Made by a program: the position numbers and the translations under genes. The notes under the pieces were generated by a model. The model ran no database searches. It was not told the DNA's origin and was given only the letters and a program-made list of their open reading frames with translations. Positions 25,779 to 33,282 of a DNA stretch of 64,000 nucleotides are shown piece by piece (within the stretch, counting starts at the first letter, position 1; each line of letters starts with the position of its first letter). Source of the DNA: Candidatus Kryptoniota bacterium (GTDB lineage Bacteria; Bacteroidota; Ignavibacteria; Kryptoniales; JAKASW01); assembly GCA_024641705.1 (NCBI GenBank), contig JAHECO010000001.1, positions 321,897 through 385,896 of the forward strand, written 5' to 3'.

Positions 25779-26620
25779 CACGGCTCGAGGAATATTTCCC
25801 TCCAGACGCCGTCCCAGTCGGCATCCGGATAATTCATAGTCAGATCTTCAACCAGCTCTCCGCCGTCCGCAAGATCAATTCCTACCTCCTCTGAAGCAAG
25901 CGCCATTTGAAGCCGCTCGATCTCTCTCGTAATCCACGGGCGAATCTCTTCCCCATTCAGTAAGTGGCGCAGGTCGCGGTCGTCCGGCGGGGCCACTCTG
26001 AGATAGAACCTGCTGCCCGGGCCGCCAGTCTCCACGACCTTCCCGTCCACAGGCGAGAGCACACGGATTCTCGATCCATCCTTGAGGAGAAACCATCCCT
26101 TCCCGTTCACCGTGAGCATGCTTCCGGCTCGCGGGAGCTCCGCGCTCGCGCCGTTTCTCAGGACTCTCTTCCCAAATTCGTCGAGCCCGACCGTGAGAGT
26201 CCCGTCGGCTTCCTTCCTCACCCACGTGTGGCCCCGATGATACAGGCGATCGAGAGGCATCCTGAGTCCGCGGGACATCTCCCTGTCCGGCGCCATTCCC
26301 GCTGTGGCCTCGCCCGCCGCAATCTTAGTTGCGGCGAACTCTCTGTGAAACCTGCAGGTACGACAGTCGAACCCGTTCGGACATATCCTGTCGCTTACAT
26401 CGCCGGTGAAAACATGGCGGCAGGTTCTCGCAAAATCACCGAGGTCGTTGAAATCGACATGCCACCTGATCCCATCTAGATTCTTTGATTTCAGATCGCG
26501 CAGAGCCCGAACTGCGGCGAGCCCGCAGCTTGCGATAAGTATCCCGACGACGGAATAGAATATAGTCAGGAATACTATTTGTCCCGTCTCCCAGCTAAAG
26601 CCGTAAACCCACGGAAGCAT
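25778..26620 (-). CDS. Membrane-anchored GcvH-like (lipoyl-fold) protein of the redox operon
   Basis: 280 residues. One TM near the N-terminus (IVFLTIFYSVVGILIASCGL), then a cysteine motif TCRHVF...RICPNGFDCRTCRFH, then a glycine-cleavage-H-like domain (HRGHTWVRKEADGTLTVGLDEFGKRVL, later SPVDGKVVETG). In true GcvH the lipoylated Lys lies seven residues before the SP of YSPVSGEV; here that position is Gly (LLKDGSRIRVLSP), with a Lys two residues earlier, so lipoylation is doubtful. Last gene of the operon, 3 bp after the NrfD gene. Probably an accessory or electron-transfer partner of the membrane complex; role unknown. Confidence 0.75.
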   Translation of the reverse strand: MLPWVYGFSWETGQIVFLTIFYSVVGILIASCGLAAVRALRDLKSKNLDGIRWHVDFNDLGDFARTCRHVFTGDVSDRICPNGFDCRTCRFHREFAATKIAAGEATAGMAPDREMSRGLRMPLDRLYHRGHTWVRKEADGTLTVGLDEFGKRVLRNGASAELPRAGSMLTVNGKGWFLLKDGSRIRVLSPVDGKVVETGGPGSRFYLRVAPPDDRDLRHLLNGEEIRPWITREIERLQMALASEEVGIDLADGGELVEDLTMNYPDADWDGVWREIFLEP

Positions 26621-26623
26621 AAG

Positions 26624-27865
26624 TCAGTCTCCTTGTAGTCTGATTGCGCCGGCCTCCTGGGGGAATAGCCGCAGGTATCTGAATGATAATGAGTAAACTA
26701 TTACGCCATACGCAACTACGAAAAGAAACGCCGCCACTTCCTGCCAGCTCGGCGAGTACAGCATGAACTTATCGAACGGCAATGTCGGCAGAGAAAGGGT
26801 CTGTATCGTCATCACGAACCTGTTAAGGAGTATACCGCAGCAGACGAGAAATGACGAGAAAACCAGCCAACCCACTCGAAGCTGTTTGTTTCCCGCCAGA
26901 AGTAGTAAGGCGGGGACCAGGCCGAAAACAACGACCTCAAGAAACAGAATCCACACGTTGAAAGGTGCCCAAAGGAAGAAGCTCATACCCGACAGCCCGA
27001 ACTCAGGAACGGTTTTGTTGAGCCATCCGAGTGTGTCGACCGACTTCAAGAGGACATAGACGATAAGGAGGATGCCGGAAATTCTTGCGAGCAGCCTGCT
27101 CACATTGTCTGTCACAAGTCTCTTACCGCTGATCTTCGACACGAGCCATGTTGTGAGGAGGATGAAGCTCGGTCCGGCGGCCACGGCAGAAACGATGAAC
27201 AGGAAGAAGGTGGTCGGCCAGATACCGATTCCCTCTCTGAAAGCGAACGGCCGTCCCTGGAGAACTCCGTACAAGCCCCCCAGCGAGCCCTGGTGAAAAA
27301 AGGAGAGAAACGTCCCGACTCCCGCGAGTATCGGCATGACCTTGTGAAGCTCGAATTCGAAGACAAGAAATGCCGGTATGTCTTTCAGCTTTCTGTTCTT
27401 CATTAAGATAGGAGCGTACTCGATGGCGAGTACCGTAAGGTAGCACGTGATGCAGAACGTAACTTCCGTCAGCATCGAATGTACGTTGGGATGCCAGAAC
27501 GTGAACCACGCACGGAGCGGCTGGCCTACGTCTACCATGAGAATCAGGATCGCTCCGCTGTAACAGATGAAACCAAGTACTACCGCGCTGCTCAGGACAG
27601 CTCTCAGCTCGTGTCTCTTCATTATGTACACGAGGAATCCGGTGAAGAAGGCGCCGGCTCCGAGAGCGATTATCGAGAGGTCGAGGAATATCCAGAGGCC
27701 GAACGCAAACCGGTTGTCCATGTTGGTCTGGTTCAGACCCTTCGAGAGGCAGAGATAGATGGCGTATGCACCCAATACTAGCATTACCGCCCACGGTGCA
27801 ATCCACAAAGCGAATCTCCGGAACGGAGCGCGCTGGGCGCCGCGTGCGACGAGGTGCCTATCCAT
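26624..27865 (-). CDS. NrfD/PsrC-like integral membrane quinone-interacting subunit
   Basis: 413 residues with about ten hydrophobic segments (for example WVMLVLGAYAIYLCL, IIALGAGAFFTGFLVYIM, AVVLGFICYSGAILILMVDVGQPL). The GAGAFFTG and DxGxPLR-type patterns are those of the QrcD/ActC/NrfD branch of the polysulfide-reductase membrane family, which binds quinones without haem. The gene overlaps the end of the iron-sulfur gene by 8 bp. It should anchor the cytochrome-MopB-FeS module in the membrane and exchange electrons with menaquinone. Confidence 0.88.
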   Translation of the reverse strand: MDRHLVARGAQRAPFRRFALWIAPWAVMLVLGAYAIYLCLSKGLNQTNMDNRFAFGLWIFLDLSIIALGAGAFFTGFLVYIMKRHELRAVLSSAVVLGFICYSGAILILMVDVGQPLRAWFTFWHPNVHSMLTEVTFCITCYLTVLAIEYAPILMKNRKLKDIPAFLVFEFELHKVMPILAGVGTFLSFFHQGSLGGLYGVLQGRPFAFREGIGIWPTTFFLFIVSAVAAGPSFILLTTWLVSKISGKRLVTDNVSRLLARISGILLIVYVLLKSVDTLGWLNKTVPEFGLSGMSFFLWAPFNVWILFLEVVVFGLVPALLLLAGNKQLRVGWLVFSSFLVCCGILLNRFVMTIQTLSLPTLPFDKFMLYSPSWQEVAAFLFVVAYGVIVYSLSFRYLRLFPQEAGAIRLQGD

Positions 27866-28663
27866 TGCGCTCCGCCTTTCCGGCGAAATCTTCTTCTCCC
27901 AGCCTCCTCACCCACTCACGCTCTGAGCGATAATACACCTTCGGAGCAGTCCCAAGATTTTCCAGAAGCCGGAAAGTCTTGCCGTCCTCGAAGAGGCGGA
28001 ACACGTTGGAGCTTTCGTCGAGAAGATCGCCGAATGTTATAGCCTTCGCCGGGCAAGCTTCAACGCATGCCGGCACGTAATCTGACAGATCTATGTCACG
28101 TGCACCACGGACAGCCGCCTTTTCGCGTGCCGCCTGAAGCCGGTGAAAGCAGAAGTTGCATTTCTCCACGACCCCCCGCATCCGCGGCGCCACATCGGGA
28201 TTCAGCGCACCCTCCATCCCTTTCGGCCACTCAGGGTCCCACCAGTTGAAGTACCTTGCGTGATACGGGCATGCTGCCATGCAGTACCTGCATCCGAGAC
28301 ATCTTACCGGGATCTGCCCGACGATTCCGGTAGCCGAATCGACTTCCACCGCGTTCTGCGGGCAGACGGAAACGCAGGGGGATGATTACCGCATTGCTGA
28401 CACGAAACAGGAAAGTAAACCGACTCGCTCTCCGGGTAACTTTTCCCGTTGTCGGCCCTGTACACTTTCATCAATGTGATGCCGGTCCTGTCCGTTGATT
28501 CCGGCGGTCCCGGCGGGACGTTGTTCTCGATCGCACATGCTACCATGCATGCACCGCAGCCAGTGCAACGATCCAGGTCAATGACCATCCCGTATCGTGC
28601 GGTCCGATGTTTCCGTCCGGAGCTGGCTACGCCGGGGATATTTCTGCTGATGTCAGTCGCCAT
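27858..28663 (-). CDS. 4x[4Fe-4S] ferredoxin-type subunit, interrupted by a frameshift
   Basis: Two frames together make a complete DmsB/PsrB-type protein of about 268 residues. Upstream part: RCTGCGACMVACAIEN and SCQQCGNHP; downstream part: VDSATGIV, RCLGCRYCMAACPYHARYFNWW, KCNFCFHR and CVEACPAKAITFG. The join is at a run of five G (plus strand 28377-28381); six would restore CQQCGNHPPCVSVCPQNAV, a perfect CxxCxxxxCxxxC site. All four cluster sites are then present. Overlaps the MopB gene by 37 bp if the first ATG is used. Either a sequencing error or a real lesion that would disable the complex. Confidence 0.85.
28377..28381. other. Frameshift site in the iron-sulfur gene
   Basis: A run of five G on the plus strand (five C in the coding sense). 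Adding one base keeps the cysteine pattern and links the two open frames without any loss; all flanking motifs on both sides fit one protein. Confidence 0.75.
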
Positions 28664-30819
28664 GTCGAATTGCTCTCTATTTTGCAGATGTCAAGTATGG
28701 CATCATCGTTTTGAGGTTCAACTCTTTCGAAACTCCTAGGAGCCGGGCCGACCGATGCCTCGAGCACTCCCGGCATGACTGAAGCGTCGAGGCGTACTGT
28801 AACCCTTGCGGAACCCGACTCCGTCGTGACGGCCGCGACGGCTCCGTCGGTCAGCCCTCTCTCTTTGCCCGTCACCGGATTGATTGACACTGTGTTTCCT
28901 GTTTTCATCAAATCCGATTCCCTGTATAGCTTCGTCATAATCGTGTTTTCCTGCGCGATCGTTCCCGCTCCCCGCGTCCCGACCGGAACAAGAGTAAGCG
29001 TGCCTGTCCCATGATCACGCTCCGCCGTGGATGCTATGCGATCGAAGCTGGCGCCATCCAATCCAAGAAACGAGAATCCCATCGAGGGTACTCTCTCCGC
29101 GCGCTCGTCCGTCCAGCACCCACCGTGTTCCATTATCTCGTGGAGCCTGGGACCGGCCAGCCTGGACAATTTGGTGGTTTCTCCTGATGCCGGATCGAAA
29201 ACGAAGCCTCTGCGCCCGGAGAAGATCCGGTCGATTCTTCTTTTGATGAGCCCTTCCGTCGTCATGGATTGGAAATCTGGATCGGGATGTGCTGCGATCA
29301 TGGCAGCCATCCTCTTCAGAAACTCGAGAGGTTCTGCAGACTGTCCGCGAGAGGTGTCCAGCTGCCTGGTAATTCTGTACGACGCTAGAGAAGCGCTTGC
29401 GGGAGACGGCAAATCACCGGTAGTTTCCATGTATCCCGGTGACGGTAGGAGGTAATCCGCGTGGCGTGCCGCTCCCGCAAGGTGGGAGGCAAAGCTGATA
29501 ACAATCGGATTAGTTGCGACCAGCTTCTGTCGGATCAGGCTCCAGGGCATTGCGTCACCCGAGTCCGCACCGTCTATTATCAATACCTTGATAGAATGAT
29601 CCGGCAGATCAACCAACTGCGTTTCGTCGACCAGGTGATCGTTCCGCTCTAACGGGCCCGGCAATTCACCTCGCGCGACCAATTCGCCTTTCGTACCCAC
29701 TGCGCCGAGGAGGATATTCAGATCCATGAACAGGATCTGCTCTTCAAGACTGAACGGACCGCCGGCGTGGCTTCCTCCGAAAACTATCAAGGAGGGCTTA
29801 TTGGCGGCAAGCTCTCTCGCGATCCCTGCGATCTTCTCAGCGGGTATACCGGTCTTCGCGCCGACGTTAGCGGGGGAAAATCTCTTGGTCAGTTCTCTGA
29901 AAGATCTTCCGGAGCCGTTGTCGAAATCTTCGGAGCGCTCGCGCAACTTCCCAATGTCGCACAACCCTTCGGCGAGCAGAACGTGAGAAAGTCCCAGCGC
30001 CAATGCTCCCTCTGTCCCCGGTTTCACCGGGATCCATTCGTCGGCAAGCTGCGCGGTCCTGGAATGGGCGGACTCTACCTGTGTTATCCTCAACCTGCTG
30101 TTGCCGCTTCGAGTCATGGCTTCCGTAATCGCCTTGAACTGACCGGGCGTTCCCCAGCCGTCGAGTACCGGCGTTCCGAAGCTGAGGATCGTCCTGGCAT
30201 TCTCCGCGTCGAACCCAAACTCTGCACCGCGACAGTGCAGAACGGAATATATAAGTCCTGCGGGAATTTCGCTGGTCGACGGCGGATTTATGTAGACTCC
30301 TTCGTTTAGCAAGCCAAGGAACCGCCTGTAGATATATGATAGGGTCCTACTGGGCTGCATATCCATGATTGCGACCGAACCGCGATTTTCAGATGAAATT
30401 GCACGTGCGATATCGGAAGCCGCATCCTCCGCCGCTATCGGCATCAGCCTGGTATCCGTCCCGTCTCCAACCCGCCTCAAAGGGTGCAGAAGTCTGGAAG
30501 GATGATACCGGAGGAGGTGTCCCGCGATACCCATGGCGCAGAGCGATCCGGCACCGACGGGATCTCCGGCAATCCCCGACAACCCGACCGGGCGGTTCTC
30601 TACGCATCGGACCCGAACCCCGCATCCCATGGGGCACAGCGTGCAAGCGGTGTATTTGTAATTAATCCTCCCTTTCGGCGGAACCGGGATCCATGACCAG
30701 TTCTGTGTCCACTTGGCCGATTCGTCGAGCAATTTCCAAGGCAAGGGAGTGAGGATTAACCCTGCCACCGAACCGCCTATGAGCTTGAGCCAATCGCGAC
30801 GTGAAATTTTGCTCGACAT
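28627..30819 (-). CDS. MopB-family (molybdopterin oxidoreductase-like) subunit, Qrc/ACIII-like, TAT-exported
   Basis: 730 residues. N-terminal twin-arginine signal SRRDWLKLIGGSVAGLI, then a [4Fe-4S]-type site ACTLCPMGCGVRV ... GSLCAMGIAG, then MopB core segments such as FGGSHAGGP, DLNILLGAVGTKGEL and LLPSPGYMETTGDLP, and a C-terminal PVTGKERGLTDGAVA beta-barrel. In QrcB and ActB the homologous subunit carries no molybdenum; whether a pterin is bound here cannot be told. It lies between the pentahaem cytochrome and the ferredoxin genes, the qrcABCD order. Confidence 0.88.
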   Translation of the reverse strand: MSSKISRRDWLKLIGGSVAGLILTPLPWKLLDESAKWTQNWSWIPVPPKGRINYKYTACTLCPMGCGVRVRCVENRPVGLSGIAGDPVGAGSLCAMGIAGHLLRYHPSRLLHPLRRVGDGTDTRLMPIAAEDAASDIARAISSENRGSVAIMDMQPSRTLSYIYRRFLGLLNEGVYINPPSTSEIPAGLIYSVLHCRGAEFGFDAENARTILSFGTPVLDGWGTPGQFKAITEAMTRSGNSRLRITQVESAHSRTAQLADEWIPVKPGTEGALALGLSHVLLAEGLCDIGKLRERSEDFDNGSGRSFRELTKRFSPANVGAKTGIPAEKIAGIARELAANKPSLIVFGGSHAGGPFSLEEQILFMDLNILLGAVGTKGELVARGELPGPLERNDHLVDETQLVDLPDHSIKVLIIDGADSGDAMPWSLIRQKLVATNPIVISFASHLAGAARHADYLLPSPGYMETTGDLPSPASASLASYRITRQLDTSRGQSAEPLEFLKRMAAMIAAHPDPDFQSMTTEGLIKRRIDRIFSGRRGFVFDPASGETTKLSRLAGPRLHEIMEHGGCWTDERAERVPSMGFSFLGLDGASFDRIASTAERDHGTGTLTLVPVGTRGAGTIAQENTIMTKLYRESDLMKTGNTVSINPVTGKERGLTDGAVAAVTTESGSARVTVRLDASVMPGVLEASVGPAPRSFERVEPQNDDAILDICKIESNSTWRLTSAEISPA

Positions 30820-30899
30820 TCCTATGACCGTGTAATGTTAGTGTGAGCAGGTGGTTCTCTATGCCCGGCGTGATTGCAGTTCATGGGATCAAGAATCGT

Positions 30900-31532
30900 C
30901 TATTTGTGACAGCCTATGCAGCTTTCATTCACGCCCTTCGCGCGGTGGCAGCTCGCACAGTCGTCCATACTCATTCCCCGTGAAGGGGTGGAAGGGACGT
31001 TGAAGAGTGTCCTGCCAAAAATATCCAGGCTGTACCCGCTGATGCGGCTGAAGCGCGCCGGCCTGAGATTACTGGTGTACGCGTGACCGAAATGACACGA
31101 CTGACATTTGAGGCCGGCCAGCCTGACATGCGTGGCATGAGAAAAGTAGACATTCTCGGGCTGTCTTGAGTAGACCACCCAAGGTATCTCTCTCCCCGTA
31201 TTAACGTAATCCGTGACTAATCTTGTGTCTTCATTGGAAGTCCCGACAGGCTCTGAATGACAGGGCCTGCAGACTTTTGTGGCGGGTATCCCGATGAAAC
31301 GCCCGTCTTTGTCGTATGTGTGGCAGTCGACGCACTTCAGACCGATGTTGTCGCCCGTGTGGGTCTTGTGACTGAACTGGAGCGGCTGGTCGACGGACCT
31401 GAATATGAGGTAGGGGAATACAATCCAGCCGAGGAGGAGAGTCCCCGCCAAGCCGGCGAAGAACATCCTCTTCCCAGGCCGTCCGTCGGGAACTGTGGTA
31501 GCATCTTCCGTCTCATTTATAGCAGAGTTCAA
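30900..31532 (-). CDS. Pentahaem c-type cytochrome, membrane anchored (ActA/QrcA-like)
   Basis: 210 residues. A TM segment (FFAGLAGTLLLGWIVFPYLIF) then a periplasmic part with five CxxCH motifs: CVDCH, CRPCH, CQSCH, CASCH and CIGCH, plus FSHKTH and FSHATH histidines that can be distal ligands. Five haems match ActA of alternative complex III, six being usual for QrcA. It probably passes electrons between the MopB/FeS module and periplasmic carriers. Encoded 80 bp upstream of the MopB gene. Confidence 0.9.
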   Translation of the reverse strand: MNSAINETEDATTVPDGRPGKRMFFAGLAGTLLLGWIVFPYLIFRSVDQPLQFSHKTHTGDNIGLKCVDCHTYDKDGRFIGIPATKVCRPCHSEPVGTSNEDTRLVTDYVNTGREIPWVVYSRQPENVYFSHATHVRLAGLKCQSCHFGHAYTSNLRPARFSRISGYSLDIFGRTLFNVPSTPSRGMSMDDCASCHRAKGVNESCIGCHK

Positions 31533-31559
31533 GTATTCCCCGGTTAGCCTTTCTATAGT

Positions 31560-32543
31560 TCAATGATCACTGTAACCGCTTGGACGCGGCGAAAAGAATT
31601 CGTCGTAAAGCAGAAGTATTTCCTCTTTGCTGAGGTGTTTGATCAGGTCGTCGCTGAACATGCCGCCGTCAGCCATCATCCGCTGGCCCTTTGCCTGTCT
31701 GTCTACGGATCTCTCCTGCGCGAATTCTGTCAGTCTCCCTGTCTCGTCCTGCATCCAGTCATGTGCTTGCTTGCCGTGGATCAGACCTCGCGCAATGTCG
31801 GAGTCCTTATGCGTGGGTCCGGCAGTCGTCGCCGGCTTGCATTCGAAGAGCCAGCCGAGGGTGTAGGGATCGGCTACCACTCTCCCCGGATCGGCTCTCA
31901 AATGACTGTTGACCGCGGATACGACCATCCTGCCCGGAAAGATCATCTGGAAATCGATTCCGCCCACGGTAAGGCTTGCCGCGGGGTTGTGTTCGCCCCC
32001 CGTGGTCGCAAATGTGAGCCTGTCAATCTTTCCGAGGACTTTCGCCAGGAAAGCGTCGATGCCGATGTGGCACGTGCCGTCCTCGTCGATGTCCGCCCAC
32101 ATGTGATTGGGCGAATAATGAAGCCAGCCGACGGTCTGAATCCCGTCCACAAGCCAGTATCCGCTCGCGTCGTCCTCGCCGGGGTCGAGTTCCGGCGCGA
32201 TAACGTCGTGTGGAGTCAGCAGCCCCGGGCTCTGCATTGTCTGAAGAAGTTCACAATACCTGTGGCTGGATGTCCCGCATCTGGTGAGGCTTGGATTGCT
32301 ATAGGGAACGTATTTCACTACCGAAGCCGCGGAGCAATACTGACAGAGCGACTCCTGAAGGAACGGGCAGTGGTCCTGGCTGGGAAGATCTTCGCAGTGC
32401 TGCTTTGCAGATGGGCACGTAACGTACGCCGGGGAGGAGCATCTTTCGCTGCTTTCGTCACCTTGGCTGCGCACGATCAATTTCTTGAATTCCGATGCGC
32501 AGCAAAATTTCACCTGAGCCTCTCTGAGAAACGGGCATCTCAT
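31560..32543 (-). CDS. Cysteine-rich GcvH-like protein of the redox operon
   Basis: 327 residues, no signal peptide. The first 100 residues hold two related cysteine modules: CPFLREAQVKFCCAS...ERCSSPAYVTC and CPFLQESLCQYCSAAS...TRCGTSSHRYC. Then a GcvH-like domain (HMWADIDEDGTCHIGIDAFLAKVLG, later FPGRMVVSAVN and DPYTLGWLFEC, matching the DPYGEGWL end of H proteins). At the lipoyl-Lys position there is Gly (VGGIDFQMIFP), so the swinging arm is absent. A polar C-terminal tail follows. The cysteines could bind Fe-S clusters or zinc. Its place in the operon suggests a soluble, cytosolic partner; function unknown. Confidence 0.75.
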   Translation of the reverse strand: MRCPFLREAQVKFCCASEFKKLIVRSQGDESSERCSSPAYVTCPSAKQHCEDLPSQDHCPFLQESLCQYCSAASVVKYVPYSNPSLTRCGTSSHRYCELLQTMQSPGLLTPHDVIAPELDPGEDDASGYWLVDGIQTVGWLHYSPNHMWADIDEDGTCHIGIDAFLAKVLGKIDRLTFATTGGEHNPAASLTVGGIDFQMIFPGRMVVSAVNSHLRADPGRVVADPYTLGWLFECKPATTAGPTHKDSDIARGLIHGKQAHDWMQDETGRLTEFAQERSVDRQAKGQRMMADGGMFSDDLIKHLSKEEILLLYDEFFSPRPSGYSDH

Positions 32544-32585
32544 CGGATCTCACCACGCTTTGGATGTGATCTCATTCCTGCACTC

Positions 32586-32894
32586 CTACTTCCGGGTACG
32601 CCGGCTTTTCTTCTTTGGATCTTCGACCTTCGGCATGCTTTCGATCCCGTCCTCGGTAACTACGAGCATTTCGTTGCCGTCAAGCTTCTCTCCGCCATCA
32701 GCCATCGTTACCCCCAGACCGTTGACTACGAACGCGTGGTCGTCGGCTTCAACACGCTCGGTAGCTCGTGCCTTCACTCGCTCTCTGATTTCTTTTAGAG
32801 CTGCGAAGCCGATGACAATGATGCATGCCAGCGTGACCAACCCTAGTACGAGATTCGTCACGTTCAACCAGAAAACTTCATCGTAAGTAAACAC
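32586..32894 (-). CDS. Small single-TM protein, first gene of the redox operon
   Basis: 102 residues. An N-terminal TM segment (VTNLVLGLVTLACIIVIGFAAL) followed by a charged helix (KEIRERVKARATERV) and a C-terminus rich in Lys/Arg. AAAAGGAGG lies upstream of the GTG/ATG start on the minus strand. Similar short anchors precede GcvH-like genes in comparable clusters, but I cannot assign a family. Probably an assembly or anchoring subunit. Confidence 0.7.
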   Translation of the reverse strand: MFTYDEVFWLNVTNLVLGLVTLACIIVIGFAALKEIRERVKARATERVEADDHAFVVNGLGVTMADGGEKLDGNEMLVVTEDGIESMPKVEDPKKKSRRTRK

Positions 32895-33005
32895 GGTTTA
32901 CCTCCTTTTACCCGGACGTGCTCCCGGTGTGGATACAGGGAGCAACACTCACGGTTGGACTTTTCTACATCTGTTCCCTGAAAGAGATCAGGTACCCTAT
33001 ATTGG

Positions 33006-33019
33006 GCAACCAATATGCC
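33006..33019 (-). promoter_or_regulatory. Candidate sigma-54 promoter of the redox operon
   Basis: On the minus strand the sequence is CGGCAT-ATTGG-TTGCC, close to the TGGCAC-N5-TTGCW consensus, with the invariant GG and GC exactly 10 bases apart. Transcription would start about 100 bases upstream of the first gene (start at 32894). A sigma-54 activator is encoded at 23825-25183. Confidence 0.45.
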
Positions 33020-33133
33020 GGACGGCCGTGACGACTCCGCCGAACGACGCAAGCGGTTGATAAAGCGTGAAATATATTTGTTACGGTTGTATCAGGCGCG
33101 ATTCATTTGTCGGGACCCGTGCGGGAATCGGCT

Positions 33134-33143
33134 ACACGCGTGT
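33134..33143. promoter_or_regulatory. Candidate enhancer palindrome
   Basis: ACACGCGTGT is a perfect 10-base palindrome about 120 bases upstream of the sigma-54-like promoter (minus strand), a normal distance for an NtrC-type binding site. Only one clear site is seen. Confidence 0.25.
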
Positions 33144-33282
33144 CGGGAATTCCGCCGTCGGCATTATCCGTTCCGTCTCCCAACGACAGCGCGCGCAAAA
33201 GAGCGGGGTAATTGCACCTGGCCATTTCATTGATTCGGAATTCGGGTGGCCATATATTTACCTATAACTAGAGGAGTTATGG

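Larger units (their letters stand above)
32895..33282. promoter_or_regulatory. Divergent regulatory region between the redox operon and the ygfZ-like gene
   Basis: 388 bases without a gene. It must hold the promoters of both flanking units. Visible signals: a GG-N10-GC pattern on the minus strand at 33006-33019 (sigma-54 like), a perfect palindrome ACACGCGTGT at 33134-33143, and a GAGGAG ribosome site just before 33283. Short plus-strand reading frames here show no family pattern. Confidence 0.5.

Noticed and set aside
33015-33267. Two short plus-strand frames in the divergent regulatory region
   Set aside because: Overlap each other and the candidate promoter; composition is not coding-like.
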